From positions 524,059-588,058 of the forward strand of contig NZ_LSOF01000005.1 of NCBI RefSeq assembly GCF_001592875.1: a stretch of 64,000 nt of DNA, written 5' to 3'. Made by a program: the position numbers and the translations under genes. Positions 17,980-26,222 of this stretch are shown here, piece by piece (positions within the stretch are counted from its first letter, which is position 1; each line of letters opens with the position of its first letter). This DNA comes from Pseudomonas sp. BMS12. Lineage in GTDB: Bacteria > Pseudomonadota > Gammaproteobacteria > Pseudomonadales > Pseudomonadaceae. The notes beneath the pieces are model-generated. The model did not search any database. It was not told the DNA's origin and saw only the letters and a program-made list of their open reading frames with translations.

Positions 17980-18093
17980 GGCAGGCAGGTGCAGCAAAGA
18001 GATGCCCCATATGCTCCCCCCTACCCCGCGTTCTGGCAAGCCAGACGCTCTGCTCTGCGCTCTGCACGAGCGCCGAGCAGAGTCTTCAGTGCA

Positions 18094-18921
18094 CTAGTCC
18101 TGCGCCGACTCCAAACGTTCGAGCTCGGCCTGCACATCCTGCTGCGGGTACTCCTGGGCCAGGTGCTGCAACAGCTGATCGGCCAGCGCCGGTTGCCCCT
18201 CGTGACGCAAGCGCAGCACCTCACGCAGGCGCTCCTGCAGCGGGGTTACCTCCTCGGCCAACGAGCCGGCAAGCCCTGCTGGAGCTCGTCTGGCCTGAGC
18301 CTGCGCCATCTGAGCCCTCGCCCTGGCTTGCGCGGCCGCCTGCGCCTTGGCCTTGGCCGCCGCGCGGGCCTCTGCCTGAGCTTCGGGCGACAGCGCAATC
18401 GACTCACCCGCCATATCGCTCAATGCCTGCACAGGCGGTGCCGCAGCGGGTTTGCTTGGCTCGGCCTGACGCGGCATCGCGGCCACCGGTGGCGAAGCCG
18501 AGTAGGCCGCCGCTGCATCTGCCGCCATTTTCTTGCGCTCTACCTCGGCCTTGTTCTGTTCCATTTCCCGGGCCAGCTTCGGCGCCATCTCACGCAATAG
18601 CGGCGCCTGGGCAGCAGCAGGACTCGGCAGGTCGTAGGCGCTGGGCACCTGCTCCTGGGTGCGCAGGGTCAGGCTCAGGCCGATGCCCAGGGTGGCCAGG
18701 CTGGCGAAGGCCACCGACCAGCGAGTGCGGCTGCCGGCGCCGAACAGCCAGGTATGCAGGCGCTGGGCGAAGCTCGGGCGTGTTGCCGGCGTGCTCGCGG
18801 CCTGGCGCGCTGCGTCGAGGATCAGGGCGTCCAGCGCCGCCGAGGGCTCGCCCTGGCTGTGCCGACGGTAATGTTCCAGCAGCTCGCGCTCCTGCGGCAG
18901 TTGGTTGTCATGCGGGCTCAT
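18094..18921 (-). CDS. Single-TM Ala-rich protein, candidate anti-sigma factor
   Basis: A 275-aa protein. An N-terminal cytosolic region (LLEHYRRHSQGEPSAALDALILDAARQ) is followed by one transmembrane helix near residues 69-87 and a long Ala/Gln/Lys-rich periplasmic coiled coil ending in a short helical domain. The start overlaps the stop of the sigma factor gene by 4 nt (ATGA), so it is coupled to it. A sigma partner with one membrane helix is the normal anti-sigma arrangement, but no zinc-binding anti-sigma motif is visible, so the role is inferred from context. Confidence 0.6.
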   Translation of the reverse strand: MSPHDNQLPQERELLEHYRRHSQGEPSAALDALILDAARQAASTPATRPSFAQRLHTWLFGAGSRTRWSVAFASLATLGIGLSLTLRTQEQVPSAYDLPSPAAAQAPLLREMAPKLAREMEQNKAEVERKKMAADAAAAYSASPPVAAMPRQAEPSKPAAAPPVQALSDMAGESIALSPEAQAEARAAAKAKAQAAAQARARAQMAQAQARRAPAGLAGSLAEEVTPLQERLREVLRLRHEGQPALADQLLQHLAQEYPQQDVQAELERLESAQD

Positions 18922-19520
18922 GCGGATACCTCCTCGGCCGCAGCCGGATCGGCCAGCAGCCGACGTAACTTGTTCAGCGCGTAACGCAGACGGCTCTTCA
19001 CCGTCTCCGCTGGAGTACGGGTCAGCTCGGCGATCTCCGCCAGCTCCAGATCGCCATGGGCGCGCAGCAGGAACACCTCGCGCTGTTCTTCGGGCAGGTC
19101 GGCCAACGCCGCCTGCAGCCGCTCCTGGTCGCGACTGAGCAGCAGCTGTTGCTCGGGACCCGGGCCCGGATCGGCGCTGGCGTGCTGCGCCTCATCGTAC
19201 TCATCGAGCTTTCCCTGGTGACGACCGCTCTTGCGCCAATGATCGATCAGACGATTACGGGCAATTTGATACAGCCAGGTCTTGAACAGCACCGCCTCGC
19301 GTTGTTCGCTGGCGCTGCGGATCAAGCTCATCCAGGTGTCCTGAAACACCTCCTCGGCCAGCGCGTGATCGCCGCACAGACCGAGGAGGAAACGGAACAG
19401 GCCGAGACGGTGGCGCTCGTAGAGCATGGCGAAAGCCGCCGCGTCGCCCTGGCGATAGCGCCGCAGCAGCGCGGCGTCATCGTCTTGCAGTGGTAGGTTC
19501 AAGCAGGTTTGCTCATTCAT
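18918..19520 (-). CDS. ECF-type RNA polymerase sigma factor
   Basis: A 200-aa sigma-70 family protein. Region 2 is LLRRYRQGDAAAFAMLYERHR...AEEVFQDTWMSLIRS...FKTWLYQIARNRLIDHWRK. Region 4 is ALADLPEEQREVFLLRAHGDLELAEIAELTRTPAETVKSRLRYALNKLR. The start at 19520 gives MNEQTCLN; the ribosome-binding site is weak. It lies between a VWA lipoprotein gene and the single-TM protein, all on the same strand. This probably forms an envelope-stress-type regulatory unit. Confidence 0.88.
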   Translation of the reverse strand: MNEQTCLNLPLQDDDAALLRRYRQGDAAAFAMLYERHRLGLFRFLLGLCGDHALAEEVFQDTWMSLIRSASEQREAVLFKTWLYQIARNRLIDHWRKSGRHQGKLDEYDEAQHASADPGPGPEQQLLLSRDQERLQAALADLPEEQREVFLLRAHGDLELAEIAELTRTPAETVKSRLRYALNKLRRLLADPAAAEEVSA

Positions 19521-19601
19521 TTGAATGGAGGGCCAGGCAGAAAGCGAAGCGCCCCTGACCAGGCGCTTCGCCGCAGATAACGACAAGGCGGCGCAAAAGC
19601 C

Positions 19602-21314
19602 TCAGGGCTGCTTTGCATGGTCCTCCGGAGTTTGCAGGCTTTGCGCCAGCTCTACCAGCTGCACGAACTCGCCGCGCAGGCCGAACGGGTCCTCGCCCTT
19701 GGCCCCTCGCGCCAGCTTGGCACTGTCGGCCAGGCCGAAGTTGCCGGTGTACTTGGCATCCTTTAGCTGCTGAGCGAAAGCGGCCACGGCGGCGGCGAAG
19801 CGCAGATCCTCGCTGGCCTGGGCAATTGGTGTGGCTTCCTCTCGGTTGATCGGACGTTCGATCAGCTTGCTCGCCCCGCCCTCCGGCGCCTTGTAGCGCA
19901 GACGCAACCAGGCGATCTCGCCAGGCTTGCCCTGCTCCTTGGTTTGGGCATAACGCAGCGGCTCCAGCCAGCCCTTGGCGCCCACCGGAACCACTTCGTA
20001 CAGGGCGGTGACGGTATGCCCGGCGCCGATCTCGCCGGCGTCAACCTTGTCGTTGCTGAAGTCCTCGCGCTTCAGGGCGCGGTTCTCGTAGCCGAGCAGA
20101 CGGTATTCGCTGACCTCGGCCGGATTGAACTCGACCTGGATCTTCACATCCTTGGCCACGGTCGCCAGGGTCGAGCTCATCTGCTCCACCAGCACCTTGC
20201 GCGCTTCGCGCAGGTTATCGATGTAGGCGTAGTTGCCGTCGCCGGCGTCGGCCAACTGCTCCATCAGTTGCTCGTTGTAGTTGTCCGTGCCGAAGCCCAG
20301 GGTGGTCAGTGATACGCCGGTCTTGCGCTTGTCGGCGGCCAGCTGCTTGAGGGTCTCGAAGTCACTGATGCCGACATTGAAGTCGCCATCGGTGGCCAGC
20401 AGGATGCGATTGATACCGCCCTTGAGCAGGCCCTTCTGCGCCTCCTGATAGGCCAGCTGGATACCGGACTCGCCAGCGGTCGAACCGCCCGCGCTGAGCT
20501 GCTCGATGGCCGCGCGAATCTTTACCTTCTCGCTGCCGGAGGTGGACTCCAGCACCACGCTGGAGGTACCGGCGTAGGTCACCAGGGCCACCTGATCCTG
20601 CGGGCGCAACTGATCGACCAGCAGCTTGAGGGTGGCCTGCACCATCGGCAGGCCCTCGCGGCGGTTCATGGAGCCGGACACGTCGACCAGGAACACCAGA
20701 TTGGCTGGCGGCAACTCGACGGCATCCATCTCCACGGCCTTGATCGCTACCCGCAGCAGGCGGGTTTCGGGGTTCCACGGCGTGGTCGCCAGCTCGGTGG
20801 CAACGCTGAACGGCACGTCACCCTCGGGTTTGGGATAGGCGTAAGGGAAGTAGTTGACCAGTTCCTCCAGGCGCACCGCGTCCTTGGGCGGCAGGCTGCC
20901 GCCGTTGAGGAAGCGGCGCACGTTGGCGTAGGCGCCGGTATCGACATCAATGCTGAAGGTCGACACCGGTTGCTGGGCCACGGCCTGCACCGGATTGCTC
21001 TCGATCTGCTGATACTGTTCGCGGTAGACGTCCTGGTAACCGAAGCCGGCGCTGTCGGCCAGCGGCGCAGCCGGAGCAATCATCGGCATGCCCTGGGGTC
21101 TGGCCCTGTGCGCCTCCATAGCATGCACCGAGCGCTTCGCGGCGTAGGCGGCATCGGTAGCGGCCCGCTCGTGCAGCGCCTCCTGCTTGACCTCGGGCGC
21201 GGCCGGCTCTGCAGCCGCGCCGGGATCTTCCTGGGAGGCACTGCAAGCAGCCAAAGTCAGCGCCAGGGTGGCGCCGAAACCGGCAAGCAGAGGTTGGGTG
21301 GTGATGTGGTTCAT
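19602..21314 (-). CDS. VWA-domain (YfbK-like) lipoprotein
   Basis: A 570-aa lipoprotein with lipobox LAAC (Cys24, after TLALTLAAC). A conserved N-terminal segment (STFSIDVDTGAYANVRRFLNGGSLPPKDAVRLEELVNYF) precedes a von Willebrand factor A domain. The domain has an intact metal site, DVSGSM, near residue 210, and further motifs TYAGTSSV and ATDGDFNVG. A DUF3520-type C-terminal domain follows. YfbK-like proteins are widespread but uncharacterised. The gene is 81 bp upstream of the ECF sigma gene and on the same strand. Confidence 0.85.
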   Translation of the reverse strand: MNHITTQPLLAGFGATLALTLAACSASQEDPGAAAEPAAPEVKQEALHERAATDAAYAAKRSVHAMEAHRARPQGMPMIAPAAPLADSAGFGYQDVYREQYQQIESNPVQAVAQQPVSTFSIDVDTGAYANVRRFLNGGSLPPKDAVRLEELVNYFPYAYPKPEGDVPFSVATELATTPWNPETRLLRVAIKAVEMDAVELPPANLVFLVDVSGSMNRREGLPMVQATLKLLVDQLRPQDQVALVTYAGTSSVVLESTSGSEKVKIRAAIEQLSAGGSTAGESGIQLAYQEAQKGLLKGGINRILLATDGDFNVGISDFETLKQLAADKRKTGVSLTTLGFGTDNYNEQLMEQLADAGDGNYAYIDNLREARKVLVEQMSSTLATVAKDVKIQVEFNPAEVSEYRLLGYENRALKREDFSNDKVDAGEIGAGHTVTALYEVVPVGAKGWLEPLRYAQTKEQGKPGEIAWLRLRYKAPEGGASKLIERPINREEATPIAQASEDLRFAAAVAAFAQQLKDAKYTGNFGLADSAKLARGAKGEDPFGLRGEFVQLVELAQSLQTPEDHAKQP

Positions 21315-21377
21315 GGCGGCGCTCCTCGGACGAAAAAACCATTCGCCTGGGTAGACGGTGCCGCCGCCGGATTCGGG

Positions 21378-22808
21378 TTAAGGGTTTTCCTGGCAGAGCT
21401 GCTTGGCCAGCATGCCGAGGGTCATGATCGCCCGCTCGGACTCACGATTCCACGGCACGCCACAGGTCAGACGCAGGCAGTTGTTGAACTGCTCGGTGTT
21501 GCTGAAGATCAGTCCCGGCGCGATGCTGATGCCCTGCTGCAGCGCACGCACATGCAGCTCCTGGGCACTTACCTTGCCGGGCAGGCTGACCCACAGGATG
21601 AAGCCACCATGCGGCCGCGTCATCTGCGTACCCTCCGGGAAGTGCTGCTGTACGGCCAACTGGTAGGCCGTCATGTTCTTGCGATATTCCAGGCGGATAT
21701 GCCGCAGGTGGCGATCATAACCACCGTTCTCCAGGTAGGCGGCCACGCCCATTTGCGTCACGCTGCAGGCCGAGTGAGTGCTGAAGGTCTGCAGACGCTC
21801 CACCTCCTCCTGGTAGCGCCCGGCGATGATCCAGCCAATGCGCACACCCGGCGACAGGGTCTTGGAAAAACTCGAGCAGTAGATCACCTGATCCTCGCGG
21901 TCGTGAGCCTTGAGCGCCTTGCTACGGCCCGGCTCGAACAGCAGCTCGCCATAGATATCGTCCTCGATCACGCGGATATCGTGGTCGGCGGTCAGGCGCA
22001 GCAACTGCTTCTGCCGCTCCTCGGGAATGCTGCCACCCAGCGGGTTGGACAGGCGCGCGGTCAGCACCAGAGCCTTGATCGGCCACTGGTTGGCGGCCAA
22101 CTGCAAGGCCTCCAGACTCAGCCCGGTGGTGGGGTCGCTAGGAATCTCGATGACTTTCAGCCCCAGCACCTCGGCCAGCTGCAGCAGGCCGTAATAGGTT
22201 GGCGACTCGGCGGCGATCAGGTCACCCGGCTTGGTCACCACCCGCAGCGCCATGTGAATGGCGTCCACGCAGCCGTGAGTGATCACCACTTCGGAGGGGT
22301 CCACCACCACACCGGCATCACGCATGCGGATCGCCACCTGGCGGCGCAGCGGCTCGTAGCCCGGGCTGAACATGTAGCTGAAGGCGCGTGGGCTCTGGAA
22401 GCGGGTAACCTTGGCCAACTGCTGATGCAGCGAGCGCACCGGCAGGTAATCGACATGCGGCACGGCGGCGCCGAGGGGAAATACCCCTTCCTGGCGTGAT
22501 TCGGTGAGTACCTGACTGATGATGCTGCTGCGGGTGACCAGCGCCGGACGCTCGACCCGGGCGATATCAGGGGTCGGCGCAGTGAGCCCGGCGGTCTGAT
22601 GCACGTAGAAGCCGGACTGCGGCCGGGCGCGGATCAGGCCCATGTCCTCCAGGTTGGCGTAGGCCTGCAGCACGGTGGCATGGCTGACGCTGAGCTGCGA
22701 ACTCATCTTGCGCACCGAGGGCACCCGCTCGCCCGGCTGGTAGACACCACGACGAATATCCTCGGCCAGTTGCTGGGCGATACGCTGATAAAGCAACAAA
22801 CTGGTCAT
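21378..22808 (-). CDS. MocR-type regulator (GntR HTH fused to class I aminotransferase)
   Basis: A 476-aa protein. An N-terminal winged helix of the GntR type (LLYQRIAQQLAEDIRRGVYQPGERVPSVRKMSSQLSVSHATVLQAYANLE) is followed by an aminotransferase-like domain. The PLP lysine lies in YCSSFSKTLSPGVRIGW (near residue 308), and EDDIYGEL and HGCVDAIHMAL come before it. MocR proteins sense PLP or amino-containing ligands. Four TACAGT boxes and an ACAGT/ACTGT inverted repeat lie just upstream, suggesting autoregulation. The target is unknown. Confidence 0.9.
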   Translation of the reverse strand: MTSLLLYQRIAQQLAEDIRRGVYQPGERVPSVRKMSSQLSVSHATVLQAYANLEDMGLIRARPQSGFYVHQTAGLTAPTPDIARVERPALVTRSSIISQVLTESRQEGVFPLGAAVPHVDYLPVRSLHQQLAKVTRFQSPRAFSYMFSPGYEPLRRQVAIRMRDAGVVVDPSEVVITHGCVDAIHMALRVVTKPGDLIAAESPTYYGLLQLAEVLGLKVIEIPSDPTTGLSLEALQLAANQWPIKALVLTARLSNPLGGSIPEERQKQLLRLTADHDIRVIEDDIYGELLFEPGRSKALKAHDREDQVIYCSSFSKTLSPGVRIGWIIAGRYQEEVERLQTFSTHSACSVTQMGVAAYLENGGYDRHLRHIRLEYRKNMTAYQLAVQQHFPEGTQMTRPHGGFILWVSLPGKVSAQELHVRALQQGISIAPGLIFSNTEQFNNCLRLTCGVPWNRESERAIMTLGMLAKQLCQENP

Positions 22809-22836
22809 TTCGAGGTTTCCTCCGCAACTGGACCGT

Positions 22837-22907
22837 TACAGTAGCCAAATACAGTTCACGCTTGGCGATACAGTCAGGTTATTTGCCGGCAGTACAGTTT
22901 TGACTGT
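22837..22907 (-). promoter_or_regulatory. TACAGT repeat cluster upstream of the MocR gene
   Basis: TACAGT occurs at 22837, 22850, 22869 and 22893. The last is part of an inverted repeat, ACAGT-TTTG-ACTGT, at 22894-22907. Direct repeats in front of the own gene are typical of MocR operators. Confidence 0.6.
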
Positions 22908-22955
22908 TTTAGCTTAGTCCCTCTTCTGATCACCTTGCAGTCAACCTTGGTCGAA

Positions 22956-22985
22956 CAAAAAACCCCGGGCCTGGGCACCGGGGTT
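22956..22985 (-). terminator. Rho-independent terminator of the OmpA-like operon
   Basis: AACCCCGG (22961-22968) pairs with CCGGGGTT (22978-22985). On the minus strand the stem ends in a T-run (A-run on plus). It lies 20 bp after the OmpA-like gene stop. Confidence 0.85.
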
Positions 22986-23004
22986 TCTGTCTTGCAGCAA
23001 GGCC

Positions 23005-23814
23005 TCAGCGATCTGCGCTGAGATGCCCTTGCTCGTCGGAAATCAGGATTTCCACACGGCGGTTCTGCGCCCGGCCCTTGGCCGAGGCATTCTCGGCCAG
23101 CGGGTGTGCTTCGCCGTAGCCCTTCACGTCCAGACGTTTGCCATCGATACCGAGATCTTTGAGTACGTCAGCCACGGCCTGGGCGCGGGCACGAGACAGT
23201 TCGAGGTTTTCCGTGGCATCACCGCGGTTGTCGGTATAACCCTCGATACGCACAGTGCGACGCGGGTTGATTTGCAGAAACTGCACCAGCTTGAGGATGG
23301 TTCGGCTGGCAGAGGCCTTGAGCTCGCTGCGGCCGGCATCGAACAGCACATCCCCGAGGGTCATCACCAGGCCACGGTCGGTTTCGCTGGCGGCCAGACT
23401 GACCATCTGCTCTTCCATCCACTGGCCCTGCTGCTGGGCGCCGAGCAACTTGGCCTCGCGCAGTGCCAGCTGCAGGCGCTCGCGCTGCAGATCGAGCCTG
23501 GCCAGACGCTCCTGATTGAGATTGAGCTCGCTGTGCTGACGGGCAATCTGGCTATAGCGCTGACTGAGGTAGGCGTAGTGAATCACATCATCTTCGCTGC
23601 CCCAGTAGCTGGACAGCCGTTCGGCGCGGGCCAGCGATTCGCCGGCGCGAATCACGTCCTTGGGTGCGCTGCGCAATACATCCGTATCTTCCTTGACCTG
23701 CTGGAAGCTGGCTGTAGCCTCATCAAGCGCCAGCCGCCCCTGTTGGCTGGCGCAGCCGGTGAGCAGAACACAGAACAGCAGCAGAGCATGGCTCGGGGTC
23801 ATCCTCATGCTCAC
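23005..23814 (-). CDS. OmpA-family lipoprotein
   Basis: A 269-aa protein with lipobox LTGC (Cys21). A helical DUF4398-like coiled region (about 30-145) includes LARLDLQRERLQLALREAK. A C-terminal OmpA peptidoglycan-binding domain holds VLFDAGRSELKASA and GYTDNRGDATENLELSRARAQAV, with the expected D and R contacts, and ends in KGRAQNRRVEI. It overlaps the DUF4398 gene upstream by 4 nt and so is the third gene of a coupled trio. It probably anchors outer membrane to peptidoglycan. Confidence 0.88.
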   Translation of the reverse strand: MSMRMTPSHALLLFCVLLTGCASQQGRLALDEATASFQQVKEDTDVLRSAPKDVIRAGESLARAERLSSYWGSEDDVIHYAYLSQRYSQIARQHSELNLNQERLARLDLQRERLQLALREAKLLGAQQQGQWMEEQMVSLAASETDRGLVMTLGDVLFDAGRSELKASASRTILKLVQFLQINPRRTVRIEGYTDNRGDATENLELSRARAQAVADVLKDLGIDGKRLDVKGYGEAHPLAENASAKGRAQNRRVEILISDEQGHLSADR

Positions 23815-24164
23815 GGCAACTCCCCCAACTGCGTGCGCAGACGCGTGATCTGGGTATTCAGCTCGTCCAGCTGACGCTGGCTCTTCTGGTTGAGCAGCAT
23901 GGCCTCGGCCAGGCGCGCATCCAGCTCGGCCTGCTCGGCGAATACACGGGCACGCTTGTAATCGGCCTCACCCATGTTCTTCTCGGCGCGGGCCAGTTTC
24001 TTCTCGGCCAACTGCATTTCTTGCAGCTGTGGGCCGGCGCCGACCGCACGGGCCTGCTCGACCGCCTGTTGGGTCAGACGCATCTGTTCCTGCGGAGCAG
24101 GGTCATTGGCGCAGCCGGCCAAAGCCAGCAGCGCCAGGGCAAGGATGTGGAGTCGGTGATTCAC
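23811..24164 (-). CDS. DUF4398 lipoprotein
   Basis: A 117-aa lipoprotein (lipobox LAGC, Cys18) made almost wholly of a helical hairpin: QLAEKKLARAEKNMGEADYKRARVFAEQAELDARLAEA. It matches DUF4398, often encoded next to OmpA-like lipoproteins in Pseudomonas. It overlaps both neighbours by 4 nt. It is probably a periplasmic coiled-coil partner of the OmpA-like protein. Confidence 0.8.
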   Translation of the reverse strand: MNHRLHILALALLALAGCANDPAPQEQMRLTQQAVEQARAVGAGPQLQEMQLAEKKLARAEKNMGEADYKRARVFAEQAELDARLAEAMLLNQKSQRQLDELNTQITRLRTQLGELP

Positions 24165-25000
24165 TGCGGATCGTCCTGCTTTTGCGGGGGTACGGCGGTT
24201 TGCAACTGCTGGGCTTTCCAGCGCTCCAGGTTGCGCTGCAGGAGGGTTTCCGGCAGGCCTGCGGAGGTCAATTCTGTCATTTTTTTCGCCAGCTGTCCGC
24301 GCAGCCAGGCGTCGTTGCAGGCCGAGTTGTGCGACAGGGTCAGGAACAGGCCCTCACTGGAAATCGGCGGTTCCAGAGTCTCCAGGCTGTCCAGCATGCC
24401 CAGCGTATCGGCCAGGGCCATGCCGGGGTAGCGCTCATAGAGCACATAGTCGGTACGCCCCAATAGCAGCTTCTGGAACGCCTGGGTCAGGCTCGGCACC
24501 TCTTCAAGGTTGAGGTTGGCCTTGGCATAGCTGTCGAACTGCTGGCCGAAGCTGTTGTTGACCAGCGTACCGCCGGTGCGTTCGCGCAAGTCTTCCCAGC
24601 CGCTGTAGGGGAAGACCTTGTCCTTGTTCACCCAGACCACGCTGGGCGTATTGAAGAAGGCCGGATGCACGTAATCCATGGTTTCCAGGCGCGGCAGCGT
24701 GAGGAAGGCACCCGCCAGCAAATCGACGCGGCCGGTACGCACTTCGTCCTGAGCCCTGGACCAGGGGCCGGTGTGAATGATTTCTACCTTCACCCCCAAC
24801 TGCTCGCCGATCAGGGTCAGCAGATCGGCGTTGGCCCCGATCAGATGCTGGGGGCTCTGCGGGTCCCGCCACAGATAAGGCGGGTACTCCGGATTGCCGG
24901 TAGCCACCAGACGCTCACATTTGCCGACTGCTCCGGCCAGGCCGGAGACAGAAAGGAAGGTCAGTAGGGAAATGACTTTCAGCGACACAAGCTCACGCAT
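24161..25000 (-). CDS. Periplasmic solute-binding protein (family 3-like)
   Basis: A 279-aa secreted protein with signal peptide (VISLLTFLSVSGLAGAVG). It has the solute-binding core GNPEYPPYLWRDPQSPQHLIGANADLLTLIGEQLGVKVEI and DLLAGAFLTLPRLETMDYVHPAFF. It is the first gene of the trio with the DUF4398 and OmpA-like genes and has no permease nearby. The genetic coupling to two envelope lipoproteins is unusual for a transporter receptor and hints at a sensory or envelope role. Confidence 0.8.
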   Translation of the reverse strand: MRELVSLKVISLLTFLSVSGLAGAVGKCERLVATGNPEYPPYLWRDPQSPQHLIGANADLLTLIGEQLGVKVEIIHTGPWSRAQDEVRTGRVDLLAGAFLTLPRLETMDYVHPAFFNTPSVVWVNKDKVFPYSGWEDLRERTGGTLVNNSFGQQFDSYAKANLNLEEVPSLTQAFQKLLLGRTDYVLYERYPGMALADTLGMLDSLETLEPPISSEGLFLTLSHNSACNDAWLRGQLAKKMTELTSAGLPETLLQRNLERWKAQQLQTAVPPQKQDDPQ

Positions 25001-25108
25001 CTAGAGTACCGGTTGCTGGTTCATGTAACGAGTCGCACCCACCGACTCAAACCTGTTCATGCTAGCGTAACAGGCGGGCTCAAGAATTATTAGCGATAAG
25101 GATTCGCC

Positions 25109-26035
25109 ATGAAAAAACTGCTACTTGGACTGATTCTGCTACTGGCCGCAACGGCGGGCACACTGTACCTCTCTCCGCCCTTGCTGATCGGCAGCATGCG
25201 CTTCGTAGAACGCCAACTGGCAGGGCTTTCGCCACGAGAAGTCCAGGTCGACGGACTGACCATACACTACTATGAGGGCGGTCCCGCAACAGGCGAAACC
25301 CTGTTGATGATCCACGGATTCGGCGCCAACCGCGATAACTGGCTGCGTTTCGCTCGCCCCTTCACCTCCCGTTACCATGTGATCGCCCTCGACCTGCCCG
25401 GCTTTGGCGAAAGCAGCAAGCCGGATGCCCTGTACGACGTGGCGACCCAGTCCGAACGCCTGCATGCTTTCGTAAAGGCCTTGAAGGTCGACAAACTGCA
25501 CCTGATCGGCAACTCGATGGGCGGTCATATCGCCGCACTGTATGCGGCGCGCTACCCCGAACAGGTACTGAGCGTCGCTCTGTTCGACAACGCCGGCGTC
25601 ACCTCGCCACACAAGAGTGAGATGTTCGCGATGATCGAACGCGGCGAACCCAACCCGCTTGTCGTACGCCAGGCCGAAGACTTCGGCAAATTGATGGAGT
25701 TCGTCTTCGTCACCCCGCCGCCGCTGCCCGACGCCCTCAAACAGCACTTCGCCGAACAGTCCATGGCCAACCAGGCCCACTACGATGCGATCTTCACCCA
25801 GCTGCGCGAACGCTATGTGCCACTGGAACCCGAACTGCCGAAAATCCAGGCGCCGACACTGCTGCTGTGGGGCGACCAGGATCGCGTGCTGGACGTCTCC
25901 AGCATCGACGTAATGAAGCCGCTGCTGCGCAAACCCAGCGTGGTGATCATGAAGGACTGCGGGCATGCCCCCATGCTCGAACGCCCGGAAGAAGCCGCCC
26001 AGCACTATCAGGACTTCCTCGACGGCAAGCTGTAG
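25109..26035 (+). CDS. Alpha/beta hydrolase, lipase-like
   Basis: A 308-aa protein with an N-terminal hydrophobic anchor or signal (KKLLLGLILLLAATAGTLYLS). The hydrolase core has oxyanion HGFGANRDNW, nucleophile GNSMGG near residue 137, acid D in LLWGDQDRVLD and catalytic His in KDCGHAPMLERPE. P. aeruginosa has a probable lipase next to the etf genes, so the neighbour here fits. It shares a convergent terminator region with etfA that the integrated element has split. The substrate is unproven. Confidence 0.85.
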   Translation: MKKLLLGLILLLAATAGTLYLSPPLLIGSMRFVERQLAGLSPREVQVDGLTIHYYEGGPATGETLLMIHGFGANRDNWLRFARPFTSRYHVIALDLPGFGESSKPDALYDVATQSERLHAFVKALKVDKLHLIGNSMGGHIAALYAARYPEQVLSVALFDNAGVTSPHKSEMFAMIERGEPNPLVVRQAEDFGKLMEFVFVTPPPLPDALKQHFAEQSMANQAHYDAIFTQLRERYVPLEPELPKIQAPTLLLWGDQDRVLDVSSIDVMKPLLRKPSVVIMKDCGHAPMLERPEEAAQHYQDFLDGKL

Positions 26036-26043
26036 CCATTGCC

Positions 26044-26077
26044 CAAACAAAAAACCCGCTCGATGAGCGGGTTTTTT
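26044..26077. repeat. attL: 34-bp direct repeat containing a terminator hairpin
   Basis: A 34-bp sequence identical to 36747-36780. It holds ACCCGCTC (26054-26061), a 3-nt loop and GAGCGGGT (26065-26072), flanked by six A and six T, so it works as a bidirectional terminator. It terminates the hydrolase gene. The bases just outside differ from those outside the second copy, as expected for attL/attR. Confidence 0.85.
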
Positions 26078-26187
26078 ATTGTCTGCTAAAAATCAGCAAT
26101 CTCCGCCACAACCTAGATTTTACGGGGTATAGAGCCTAATATCTCTCCATTAGCTTCCGCTAATAATCGCCTCAATCCACCGTCATA

Positions 26188-26211
26188 GTGTGGGTTAAGG
26201 TGTGGGTAGAT
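26188..26211. repeat. Arm-type integrase site, left end
   Basis: Two GTGTGGG units start at 26188 and 26200, the second extended to GTGTGGGTAGAT. The same pair with the same 12-bp spacing and orientation occurs at 36682-36705 near attR. They lie 111 bp inside attL and just before the integrase gene. Confidence 0.6.
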
Positions 26212-26222
26212 TTGGAGGGCAC

